A stretch of DNA of 64,000 nucleotides, taken from assembly GCA_964276145.1 (NCBI GenBank), contig CAXYDN010000003.1:124001-188000 (forward strand). The letters are read 5' to 3'. The stretch is from SCGC-AAA076-P13 sp964276145 (GTDB lineage: Bacteria; Pseudomonadota; Gammaproteobacteria; Magnimaribacterales; D2472). Position 1 is the stretch's first letter; the number at the start of each line of letters is the position of its first letter. The translations under genes and the position numbers were made by a program. Shown here in pieces: positions 1-7,111 of this stretch. The notes under the pieces were generated by a model. It saw nothing but the letters and a program-made list of their open reading frames with translations. It was not told where the DNA came from and searched no databases.

Positions 1-240
1 GATCAGGCATTAAATATTTCGAAATATCTTCATTTAGCATTTTATGTATCATTAGCATTGATAGGCTTTATAAATAAATTTTCATTATTTTTTTTACTTG
101 TATTGATCATACTTTTGGGCCTATATATTCATCAAAGAAGATTGATCAATAATGACCAATACCTTGATGCCTTTAAATTTAATAATTGGATTGGAATGTT
201 TGCCTCTATAGGTTTTGTTATAGAAGCTTTTCTAATTTAA
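1..240 (+). CDS. ubiA: 4-hydroxybenzoate polyprenyltransferase, C-terminal fragment
   Basis: The reading frame is open from the first base of the window, so only the last 79 residues are present and the 5' end lies outside. The fragment is hydrophobic. It ends with HQRRLINN, then a DAFKFNNWIG segment and a last membrane helix. This matches the end of UbiA, where an HQ-K/R-LI segment is followed by FK-NN-(Y/W)-(V/I)-G. UbiA is an integral membrane enzyme that prenylates 4-hydroxybenzoate in ubiquinone synthesis. The catalytic Asp-rich motifs are upstream and cannot be checked. The family call rests on this tail only. Confidence 0.75.
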   Translation, partial: DQALNISKYLHLAFYVSLALIGFINKFSLFFLLVLIILLGLYIHQRRLINNDQYLDAFKFNNWIGMFASIGFVIEAFLI

Positions 241-251
241 TCTTAATTACT

Positions 252-1388
252 ATGAAAGATTCTTTTATTGAGAACATTGCTCAGATTTCTAATAAAGATT
301 ATCAAAATATTTTAATGGACAATGATTCTCCATTGATATCATATGAATTTCTTAATGCATTAGAGGAAAGTCAATCAGTAACTAAAAGTAATGGCTGGCA
401 ACCAATGCACTTGATGTTAAAAAACAAGGAAGATATATCAGGCTTTCTGCCCTTATATCTTAAAAATAATAGTCATGGAGAATTTGTATTTGATCATCAA
501 TGGTCATATGCATTAAAAAGAGCTGGGCGAAATTATTATCCAAAACTACTTTCTGCCATACCTTTTACCCCATGCGAATCAAGAAAATTTATAACAAAAA
601 GCTCCATCGATAAAAGTTTTTTTATCGAGCCGGTAATCGAATACATGAAACAAAATAATATAGAAACCTGGCACATTCTTTTTCCTGATGAAAATGATTC
701 TAATGATCTTTTAAAAAATAATTTTATAAAAAGAGGTGGCTACAGATTTGTTTGGAATAACAAAGATTATTCTAATTTTGATGATTTTCTAAATATTTTT
801 ACTTCAAAACAAAGAAAAAATATACGAAAAGAAAGAAATAAAATAGACCAGAGTAATATTAGTTTTAGTATTAAGGATAAAACAAATTTAGCTTCAGATG
901 ATTGGAAGATTTTTTATGAATTTTATAAAAATACTTATTTAGAGAGAATGCAGGCGCCCTATCTAAATTACAATTTTTTTGAGCTGATTCATAAAAATAG
1001 ACAGGTTCTTCAACCAGTTGTATTTTTTGCTGAAATTGATGGAAATAAAGTTGCTGGATCACTTTGTTTTCAAGGGAAAGATATTCTTTATGGAAGACAC
1101 TGGGGTGCATCTAAAATGATTGATAGTCTTCATTTTGAATGTTGCTACTATCAGGGGATCGAATACTGTATTAATAACAATATTAAGTTTTTTGACCCTG
1201 GTGTTCAGGGAGAGCATAAAATTAGAAGAGGTTTTGAGCCCAGGCTAAGCAACTCCTATCACTATATAGTCAAAGAGGATTTCAGAAATGCTATTGATTC
1301 TTTTTGTAAAGAAGAATATAGATCTATTGAACAATATTTGACTGCTTGCGATGAATATACACCCATAAAAAAAGAATATAGAATTTAA
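252..1388 (+). CDS. GNAT-fold FemAB-like protein (DUF482 family)
   Basis: A 378-residue soluble protein resembling the DUF482/FemAB_like group often annotated as peptidogalycan biosynthesis proteins. The frame opens further upstream at 186, but that would overlap ubiA. The ATG at 252 begins MKDSFIENI and gives the usual family start. Supporting features are the HQWSYALKRAG segment, the SKQRKNIRKERNK basic stretch and the C-terminal FFDPGVQGEHKIRRGFEP block, which is typical of the family. The real acyl acceptor is unknown for this group. Its stop overlaps the next start in TAATG, so the two genes are probably translationally coupled. Confidence 0.7.
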   Translation: MKDSFIENIAQISNKDYQNILMDNDSPLISYEFLNALEESQSVTKSNGWQPMHLMLKNKEDISGFLPLYLKNNSHGEFVFDHQWSYALKRAGRNYYPKLLSAIPFTPCESRKFITKSSIDKSFFIEPVIEYMKQNNIETWHILFPDENDSNDLLKNNFIKRGGYRFVWNNKDYSNFDDFLNIFTSKQRKNIRKERNKIDQSNISFSIKDKTNLASDDWKIFYEFYKNTYLERMQAPYLNYNFFELIHKNRQVLQPVVFFAEIDGNKVAGSLCFQGKDILYGRHWGASKMIDSLHFECCYYQGIEYCINNNIKFFDPGVQGEHKIRRGFEPRLSNSYHYIVKEDFRNAIDSFCKEEYRSIEQYLTACDEYTPIKKEYRI

Positions 1389-1834
1389 TGATGAGGACAT
1401 TACCAATAACCTCACATCATTTAACAGTATGTGAGGCTAATTTTATTAGATTAAAAAAATTGTTGAAGGATTTTTCATTAAAAGAAAATCTATTCGAATC
1501 TGTAAACCCTAACGGGTCTTCATTAAATATTTATTTACTAGTTCTTGATAAGACTGAGCACACGATCACTATTGAGGCTAAGCAAAGCTGTGATAATAAA
1601 AATATACATAGTAACTTTGTCTTGAGAATACAAATGAGTCTAGATGCAAAACTTGCTGAGGTGATCTCCTACCAAGGAGAGAAGCCTTTGCCATTTTTTA
1701 TGAATCAGTCAAAAAAACAATCATACGATGAAAAACTTCAACAAAATAGATTCCTAACCGAATGGCTGGAAAGCATATTTGTATCTGGTATTTCAAGCAA
1801 AGAGCAGCTAAAAGATATCTTAGGTAATGATTAA
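1388..1834 (+). CDS. yqiB: DUF1249 family protein (YqiB-like)
   Basis: A 148-residue protein with the layout of E. coli YqiB: an N-terminal CEANFIRLKKLL motif (CE-NF-RL in the family) and a C-terminal LQQNRFLTEWLE motif. No catalytic residues are known and the molecular role is undefined. The start overlaps the preceding stop by one base, and its end overlaps the yqiA-like gene by 8 bases. In E. coli yqiB likewise sits beside yqiA, so the gene order supports the assignment. The start could be either of two adjacent ATG codons (1388 or 1391). Confidence 0.75.
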   Translation: MMRTLPITSHHLTVCEANFIRLKKLLKDFSLKENLFESVNPNGSSLNIYLLVLDKTEHTITIEAKQSCDNKNIHSNFVLRIQMSLDAKLAEVISYQGEKPLPFFMNQSKKQSYDEKLQQNRFLTEWLESIFVSGISSKEQLKDILGND

Positions 1835-2403
1835 AACAATTCTTTATTTTCATGGCTTTAAATCATCTAGCGAATCAAGCAAAGCGCAAGAGTTTAAAAA
1901 TTTTGTATCCAAATATACCAAGAACACAAAAATTATAATCCCAGACCTAGATGATAATTTTGAAAAAGCTCATTTACAAATAGAAAAATTAATATCTGAC
2001 AATAGTCCAGAAATAGTTTTTATGGGCAGCTCTCTTGGAGGCTATTCAGCATTATATTATTCACAAATCCATGGGGTCGAGGCAGTTTTGATTAACCCAG
2101 CGATTCCACCACTTAGTGGTTTTGAAATACACTTAGGAGAGAATGAAAACTATGCAACTGGAAAAAAATTTATGATAAAAAAAGATGATCTCTCTTTCAT
2201 ACGATCCCTTCATCATAAAAAAATACATAAACCAGAAAATATTTTAGTGTTGCTAGAATCTGGAAGATGAGGTATTAAATTATATTGAAACAACTTCTTA
2301 TTTTAAAGCATCGCATATAGATATAATTTATGGCGGCAATCACTCATATACCTCGTTAAAAAATAAATACACTAAAGTGACAAATTTCTTAAAAATCACT
2401 TAA
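1827..2403 (+). CDS. yqiA: YqiA-like esterase, frameshifted
   Basis: An alpha/beta-hydrolase of the small YqiA esterase family. The N-terminal part shows FHGFKSS (oxyanion region) and the nucleophile elbow GSSLGG. The frame stops at 2270 after LESGR. The next frame continues from 2266 as DEVLNYIETTSYF and reaches GGNHSYTSLKNK before TAA at 2401-2403. Together they recreate the family's GDEVLDY (catalytic Asp) and GGNH (catalytic His) blocks. Dropping one A from GGAAGATGAG at about 2264-2265 restores one 191-residue frame. As written, the product lacks Asp and His and should be inactive. A sequence error or a fresh mutation are both possible. Confidence 0.75.
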
Positions 2404-2404
2404 A

Positions 2405-2421
2405 TGCAATAAAATAATGCA
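2405..2421 (+). promoter_or_regulatory. Putative NtrC-binding site, distal
   Basis: The 17-bp site TGCAATAAAATAATGCA has the arms and spacing of NtrC enhancer sites (TGCAC-N7-GTGCA type), with two degenerate positions. Its centre lies 30 bp, about three helical turns, from a second similar site, and it sits upstream of a sigma-54 promoter. It also overlaps one arm of an 8-bp inverted repeat, TGCATAAA/TTTATGCA with a 5-base spacer, at 2418-2438. Binding is inferred from sequence alone. Confidence 0.6.
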
Positions 2422-2434
2422 TAAATGTATTTTA

Positions 2435-2451
2435 TGCACTAAAATAGAGCA
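2435..2451 (+). promoter_or_regulatory. Putative NtrC-binding site, proximal
   Basis: TGCACTAAAATAGAGCA matches the NtrC enhancer pattern closely: the TGCAC left arm is perfect and the right arm differs at one base. It is centred about 60 bp upstream of the -24/-12 element of the glutamine synthetase promoter. That fits enhancer action through DNA looping. The ntrB and ntrC genes lie directly downstream, so the regulator is encoded in the same locus. Confidence 0.7.
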
Positions 2452-2490
2452 TAAATTGACCAAATATTGTGCATAAATGCAAAAAAGTAA

Positions 2491-2506
2491 TGGCATGTAA
2501 ATTGCT
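2491..2506 (+). promoter_or_regulatory. Sigma-54 (-24/-12) promoter of glutamine synthetase
   Basis: TGGCATGTAAATTGCT fits the sigma-54 consensus TGGCAYR-N4-TTGCW, with the invariant GG and GC dinucleotides at the required spacing. Transcription should begin about 12 bases past the GC, near 2516-2518. That leaves a leader of roughly 30 bases carrying AGGAGA at 2538-2543 before the ATG at 2548. With two NtrC-like sites upstream, this predicts induction under nitrogen limitation. Confidence 0.85.
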
Positions 2507-2547
2507 TTATTAATAATGCTAATTCAAAAATTATATTAGGAGAAATA

Positions 2548-3528
2548 ATGGCAGAATATAAAACTTATGAATACATATGGCTTGATGGAAATAAGCCTGA
2601 GTCTTCAATGCGAAGTAAAGTTAAAGCGACTGACGCTGATACACCACCAGACTGGTCTTTTGATGGCTCATCTACAGGCCAAGCAGAAGGTGGAAGCTCA
2701 GACTGTTTGCTAATTCCAGTTCAAACTTATACGAACCCTCATGGTCATGATTTAGTTATGACGCAGGTTCAAGCAGCAGATCATTCTGTGCATCCAACTA
2801 ACTACAGAGCAGCAGCTGAAGCAGTTGTATCTGATGAATGGTGGTTTGGTTTTGAACAAGAATTCTTTTTTACCGATCCTGAAACAGGTGATCCTCTTGG
2901 ATGGGAAAATGGTGAACCTGGACCTCAAGGACCATACTATTGCGCTGTTGGTGCTGGAAATGTGGTTGGAAGAGAAATTTCAGATGCTCATCTTCAAGCC
3001 TGTCTTGATCTAGGTATAACATTAACTGGTACTAATGCTGAAGTAGCACTTGGTCAGTGGGAATATCAATGTTTAGGAAAAGGAATTAAAGCTGCTGATG
3101 ACCTATGGGTTTCAAGATATCTTCTTTATAAAATTGCAGAAGAATTTGGTGTTGGTGTAAATATTCATCCAAAACCAAAGACAGGTGACTGGAATGGTTC
3201 AGGCATGCATACGAATTTTTCAAATGAAGCTATGAGAAGTAGTGGAACAGAAGAACTATTTTCTTCAATGTGTGAAAAACTTGGCGAAGTTCATCAAGAA
3301 GGTATCTCTTTATATGGTTCTGATAACGATATGAGACTTACAGGACTTCATGAAACTCAAAGCATTGATCAGTTCTCATATGGTGTAAGTGATAGAGGAG
3401 CAAGTATTAGAATACCTGTATACACTGTAGAGCATAATTGGAATGGTTATTTAGAAGATAGAAGGCCTGCTTCTAATGCTGACCCTTATAAAATATTGGC
3501 ACACATTGTGGGAACATTAACAAAGTAG
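2548..3528 (+). CDS. glnII: Type II (eukaryote-type) glutamine synthetase
   Basis: A 326-residue enzyme that would condense glutamate and ammonia to glutamine using ATP. It belongs to the short GSII class, not the roughly 470-residue GSI usual in this phylum. Visible GSII blocks in order: YIWLDG, FDGSSTGQAEG, FEQEFFF (metal-binding Glu), GPYYCAVGAG, TGTNAEVALGQWEYQ, NGSGMHTNFS, HETQSIDQFSYGVSDRGASIRIP (substrate Arg) and YLEDRRPASNADPY. It lacks the GSI adenylylation loop. An AGGAG ribosome site precedes the ATG by 4 bases. A sigma-54 promoter and NtrC-like sites lie upstream, and ntrB-ntrC follow after a terminator. Confidence 0.93.
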   Translation: MAEYKTYEYIWLDGNKPESSMRSKVKATDADTPPDWSFDGSSTGQAEGGSSDCLLIPVQTYTNPHGHDLVMTQVQAADHSVHPTNYRAAAEAVVSDEWWFGFEQEFFFTDPETGDPLGWENGEPGPQGPYYCAVGAGNVVGREISDAHLQACLDLGITLTGTNAEVALGQWEYQCLGKGIKAADDLWVSRYLLYKIAEEFGVGVNIHPKPKTGDWNGSGMHTNFSNEAMRSSGTEELFSSMCEKLGEVHQEGISLYGSDNDMRLTGLHETQSIDQFSYGVSDRGASIRIPVYTVEHNWNGYLEDRRPASNADPYKILAHIVGTLTK

Positions 3529-3542
3529 TCCCCTCTTATATT

Positions 3543-3573
3543 CCGACTCCTTGCAAAGGGAGTCGGTTTTTTT
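3543..3573 (+). terminator. Intrinsic terminator between glutamine synthetase and ntrB
   Basis: CCGACTCC at 3543-3550 pairs perfectly with GGAGTCGG at 3559-3566 around an 8-base loop, and seven T follow. This is a strong rho-independent terminator 14 bases after the synthetase stop. Its U-tract runs to within one base of the ntrB ATG. The only Shine-Dalgarno-like bases for ntrB (GGGAG, 3558-3562) lie in the loop edge and 3' stem. Read-through transcripts could therefore have reduced ntrB translation; this is inference. Confidence 0.85.
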
Positions 3574-3574
3574 A

Positions 3575-4660
3575 ATGACAAATCCTGAAAAATTTAACGA
3601 TCTTTTATTAAATCAAATAGCTTCAGAAATTGTCGTATTAGATGATAAGTATAATATTCTTTGGCTAAATGATTCAGCCATATCAAATGGTTGGATTTAT
3701 TCAAGCGAAGATCAAGACATTAAAAATCAATTTATTCCTGAAACCAATAGTGAGCTCCTTGATCTTCTTGAAGATTGTCTTAATTCTGGCAGCACAATAA
3801 CAAAGAGAAACTTTAAATTAGCTAAACCTAATGAAAATCATAGAATTGTAGACTTAACAGTAAGTTGGTCTAATGCAGATAATATTTTAATTATTGAAAT
3901 TTTATGTGTTGATAACTTAAATAAAATTATTGATTCATCAAAAGTATTTTCAACTCAAAAAATTGCAGCAAATTTAGCAAGAACCTTAGCACATGAGGTT
4001 AAGAATCCTCTCTCGGGCATAAAAGGAAGTGCGCAGATCTTACTATCAAAAGTTAACGATGATTTTTCTAAGAAATTTTTAGATATTATTATTAATGAGA
4101 CTGAAAGGTTAAACACCATAGTAACAAAAATACTAACTCCTCCAAAAAAGCCAAAACTAGAGGCCTTTAATATTCATTCAGCACTTGAGAAAGTATTTGC
4201 TTTATCGCAAGCAGATGAATACAAAAACCTCAAAATAAACCGAGATTACGACCCGAGTATTCCTGAAATATATGGAGATGAAGATCTTTTTATTCAAGCT
4301 GTCTTAAATATTTTCAAAAATGCTCAGCAGGCACTTTTATCTACAGAAGAACCAACGATAGTTATAAAATCTCGAGTTGTCTACGGTCAGCCTATAAACG
4401 GGGTAATGCATTCCACTCTTTGCGAAGTAAGTATTATCGATAATGGTCCTGGCATTCCTCTAGACCTACAAGAACAAGTATTTTTTCCTATGGTTTCTTC
4501 GAAAGAGGATGGCTCAGGTCTTGGCTTGTCAATTTCACAAGATATTATCAGAATTCATGGTGGTGCTATTTTATTTAATACTGCGTCAAAAGGTACAACC
4601 TTTTCAATACTAATACCAATCAACTTAGAGTCAAAAAATGAGGATGTTAAAAGTGCATAA
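3575..4660 (+). CDS. glnL: Nitrogen-regulation sensor histidine kinase NtrB
   Basis: A 361-residue soluble kinase that would control phosphorylation of NtrC according to nitrogen status. The N-terminal ~130 residues resemble the PAS sensor region. The H-box is ARTLAHEVKNPLSGIKGSAQ with the phospho-accepting His. The ATPase part shows the N-box (AVLNIFKNAQQAL), G1 (DNGPGIP) and G2 (GSGLGLSISQDII). I chose the ATG at 3575 because the longer frame from 3551 would start inside the terminator hairpin. The gene overlaps ntrC by about 23 bases. No other ribosome-binding site is apparent. Confidence 0.9.
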   Translation: MTNPEKFNDLLLNQIASEIVVLDDKYNILWLNDSAISNGWIYSSEDQDIKNQFIPETNSELLDLLEDCLNSGSTITKRNFKLAKPNENHRIVDLTVSWSNADNILIIEILCVDNLNKIIDSSKVFSTQKIAANLARTLAHEVKNPLSGIKGSAQILLSKVNDDFSKKFLDIIINETERLNTIVTKILTPPKKPKLEAFNIHSALEKVFALSQADEYKNLKINRDYDPSIPEIYGDEDLFIQAVLNIFKNAQQALLSTEEPTIVIKSRVVYGQPINGVMHSTLCEVSIIDNGPGIPLDLQEQVFFPMVSSKEDGSGLGLSISQDIIRIHGGAILFNTASKGTTFSILIPINLESKNEDVKSA

Positions 4661-6030
4661 AGTTTGGGTTGCAGATGATGACAGTGCGATAAGAGTTGTT
4701 CTTGAAGAAAGTCTATCTTCATCGGGTTTTGATGTGAAAACTTTTTCTTCAGGAGATGATGTTGTCAATGAGTTAACAAATGACTCCCCAGATCTTCTTC
4801 TAACTGATGTACAAATGCCTGGCATGCTTGGGTATGACTTACTTAAACACATCAATGACAATCATGAAAATATTCCTGTAATAATAATGACTGCTTTTAC
4901 AGATATGCAAGCAGCAGTCGACTCATATGGTGGTGGTGCTTTTGAATATATACCAAAGCCATTTGATTTGGATGAAGCTGTTCAAATAATAAATAGAGCC
5001 TCTAGAAGATAAGCCTAAAACCAAAGGATTAAAGACAAAAGCTAAAACAGATATCATAGGAGAGTCTCCTTCAATGCAAACTGTTTTTAGAGCTATTGGC
5101 AAACTTTCTACTACAACTGCAACTGTCTTAGTGCAAGGTGAGTCTGGAACCGGTAAAGAGCTTATTGCAAAATCGCTTCATAAAAATAGTCCTAGATATG
5201 ATATGCCTTTCATTGCTCTTAATATGGCAGATATTCCAAAAGAACTTGTTGAATCAGAGCTTTTTGGTCATGAAAAAGGAGCTTTTACTGGAGCAGTGGA
5301 CAAAAGAATTGGGAGGTTTGAGCAGGCAAATGGAGGCACGCTTTTTTTAGATGAGATAGGTGATATGCCACTAGATTCTCAAACAAGACTTTTAAGAGTT
5401 CTATCGAATAAAGAATTTTACAGAGTTGGTGGCGACAAACCAATTAAAGTTGATGTAAGAATTATTGCAGCAACTCATCAGAATCTTAATAATTTGGTAT
5501 CACAAAAATCTTTTAGAGAAGATTTATTTTACAGATTAAATGTTATTAAAATTAATGTTCCTCCACTAAGAGAGCGAAAAGAAGATATTGATGTTTTAAC
5601 TAAATACTTTCTAAAAAATCACTCTGATTCCCTTGGAGAAGAACTCAGAGTTTTATCAAAAGAAGTTATGGAAGTAATATCAAGGTATGACTGGCCAGGA
5701 AATGTAAGACAATTAGAGAATATATGTTATTGGTTGGCATTAATGACACCAACACAGAATGTTAAAGTTGAAGATTTGCCAGAAGAAATTAAAGATAATC
5801 AGATGATAGAGGCGCCAAGCTCATCTTGGGAAGATGGTTTTAATAGTTGGGTTAAAAATGTAGCCTTGTCTGTTGAAAAAGATTTACTTGATATTGTTAA
5901 TCCAAAGATTGAAAAAATTATAATAAAAGCTGCCTTAGAAAAAGCTAATGGCAAAAAGAATGAAGCTTCGATTTTATTAGGGCTTGGAAGGAATACCTTA
6001 GCAAAGAAAATTAAAGAATTAGGAATCTAA
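4638..6030 (+). CDS. glnG: Nitrogen response regulator NtrC, frameshifted in the linker
   Basis: A sigma-54 activator split between two frames. The receiver (4638-5012) shows ADDD, the phospho-acceptor in LLTDVQMPG, IMTAFT and IPKPFD. It ends at TAA 5010-5012. The next frame is open from about 4993 and reads KPKTKGLKTKAKTDIIGESPSMQ, the normal linker and start of the central domain. It continues to 6030 through Walker A GESGTGKE, GAFTGA, the Walker B region FLDEIGD, and a C-terminal Fis-type helix-turn-helix (NEASILLGLGRNTLAKKI). One surplus base near 5004-5012 accounts for the break. The start may be 4638, 4644 or GTG 4653; the last has GAGG 9 bases upstream. Confidence 0.85.
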
Positions 6031-6437
6031 ATCAAAGGTAAGTTATCAAGCTTCCATGCGCCAATGCCACCGGATAAAATTACTGTATTTTGGTAGCCTG
6101 ATTTGTTTAAAACCTCTCCAGCATTTGCAGACTGGCTTCCTGAATCGCATATTAAGACCAATGATTTTCCCTCTTGCAGTTTAATCTCATGTAATCGATC
6201 TTCGATATCTGCATATGGAATATTAATAGAGCCTGTTATGTGTCCATCAGCAAATTCATTTGGAGATCTTAAATCAATCAATTTAGCTGCATCTTGATTT
6301 GTTAAACTTACCAAGTCCTGCGGTGTAATTTTTTTTCCACCTTTTACTGCATTTGATCGGATTAATAAGATGACTACCACTAAAAGAGGTACTGAGTAAA
6401 AATAATGCTCAATTAGAAATAAAATAAACTTATCCAT
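6027..6437 (-). CDS. Membrane-anchored rhodanese-domain protein (YibN-like)
   Basis: A 136-residue protein with one N-terminal membrane helix (about residues 13-27) followed by a single rhodanese domain. Domain features are LIDLRSPNEFADGHITGSINIP, the active-site loop with Cys in LICDSGSQSA, and the C-terminal GGIGAWKLDNLPL. E. coli YibN has the same plan. The sulfur acceptor is unknown. Its stop shares a 4-bp CTAA with the ntrC stop on the other strand, so no terminator separates the two. It is divergent from gpmA. Confidence 0.85.
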   Translation of the reverse strand: MDKFILFLIEHYFYSVPLLVVVILLIRSNAVKGGKKITPQDLVSLTNQDAAKLIDLRSPNEFADGHITGSINIPYADIEDRLHEIKLQEGKSLVLICDSGSQSANAGEVLNKSGYQNTVILSGGIGAWKLDNLPLI

Positions 6438-6484
6438 GGGCGTATTATCTATTAAAATAAACTAAAAGTATTACAAATCTTAAA

Positions 6485-7111
6485 ATGAAAACAAGAAATC
6501 TTATATTAGTTAGGCATGGTCAAAGTGAATGGAATGAACAAAATTTATTTACAGGCTGGAAAGATCCAGGACTAACAGAGCTTGGAATCAAAGAGGCTAA
6601 AAATGCTGGTTCATTAATATCTGATAAAGGTATTCAATTTGATGAAATGTTTACTTCTATGTTAGTTAGAGCACAAGATACAGGTGCGATAATCTTAGAT
6701 TCTATTAATCAACAGAATATCCCTATTACTAAAAATAAGGCTTTAAATGAAAGAAATTATGGAAGTTTGGCTGGCCTTAATAAAGATGATGCTAGAAAAA
6801 AATGGGGAGAAGAACAGGTTCATATTTGGAGAAGATCTTTTGATATTCCGCCTCCAGAGGGTGAAAGTCTTAAAGATACAGCTGAAAGAGTATTGCCTTA
6901 TTTTCACGAATATATAATGCCTAAAGTGATTCAAGGTTTAAGTATTCTTGTTGCAGCTCATGGCAATTCATTAAGAGCACTAATCATGGAGCTAGATTTA
7001 ATATCTTCTGAAGATATAGTGAAACTAGAAATTCCTACTGGAGCCCCAATTCAATATGAATTTAATCAAAATGGTGAGGTTGTAAATAAAACCAAACTTT
7101 ATGAAGAATGA
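6485..7111 (+). CDS. gpmA: 2,3-bisphosphoglycerate-dependent phosphoglycerate mutase
   Basis: A 208-residue cytosolic glycolytic enzyme interconverting 3- and 2-phosphoglycerate. It has the phosphohistidine motif LVRHGQSEWN, the LFTGWKDPGLTELG block, ERNYGSLAGLNK (catalytic Glu region) and the second His in AAHGNSLRAL. It is about 40 residues shorter than E. coli GpmA, like other short-form dPGMs. The last 11 bases overlap mutY. The gene is divergent from the rhodanese gene, with a 47-base spacer holding the start signals. Confidence 0.92.
   Translation: MKTRNLILVRHGQSEWNEQNLFTGWKDPGLTELGIKEAKNAGSLISDKGIQFDEMFTSMLVRAQDTGAIILDSINQQNIPITKNKALNERNYGSLAGLNKDDARKKWGEEQVHIWRRSFDIPPPEGESLKDTAERVLPYFHEYIMPKVIQGLSILVAAHGNSLRALIMELDLISSEDIVKLEIPTGAPIQYEFNQNGEVVNKTKLYEE

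Noticed and set aside
186..251. Upstream start of the GNAT-like gene
   Set aside because: It would overlap the ubiA coding end and adds residues not typical of the family; ATG 252 fits better.
3551..3574. Upstream start of ntrB at a TTG
   Set aside because: The codon lies within the loop of the terminator hairpin.
2262..5012. Programmed +1 frameshifting at AGA-stop in both yqiA and ntrC
   Set aside because: Both breaks read AGA followed by a stop, but there is no slippery site, no plausible P-site re-pairing and no known regulation of this kind in either family. The other broken genes lack this context.
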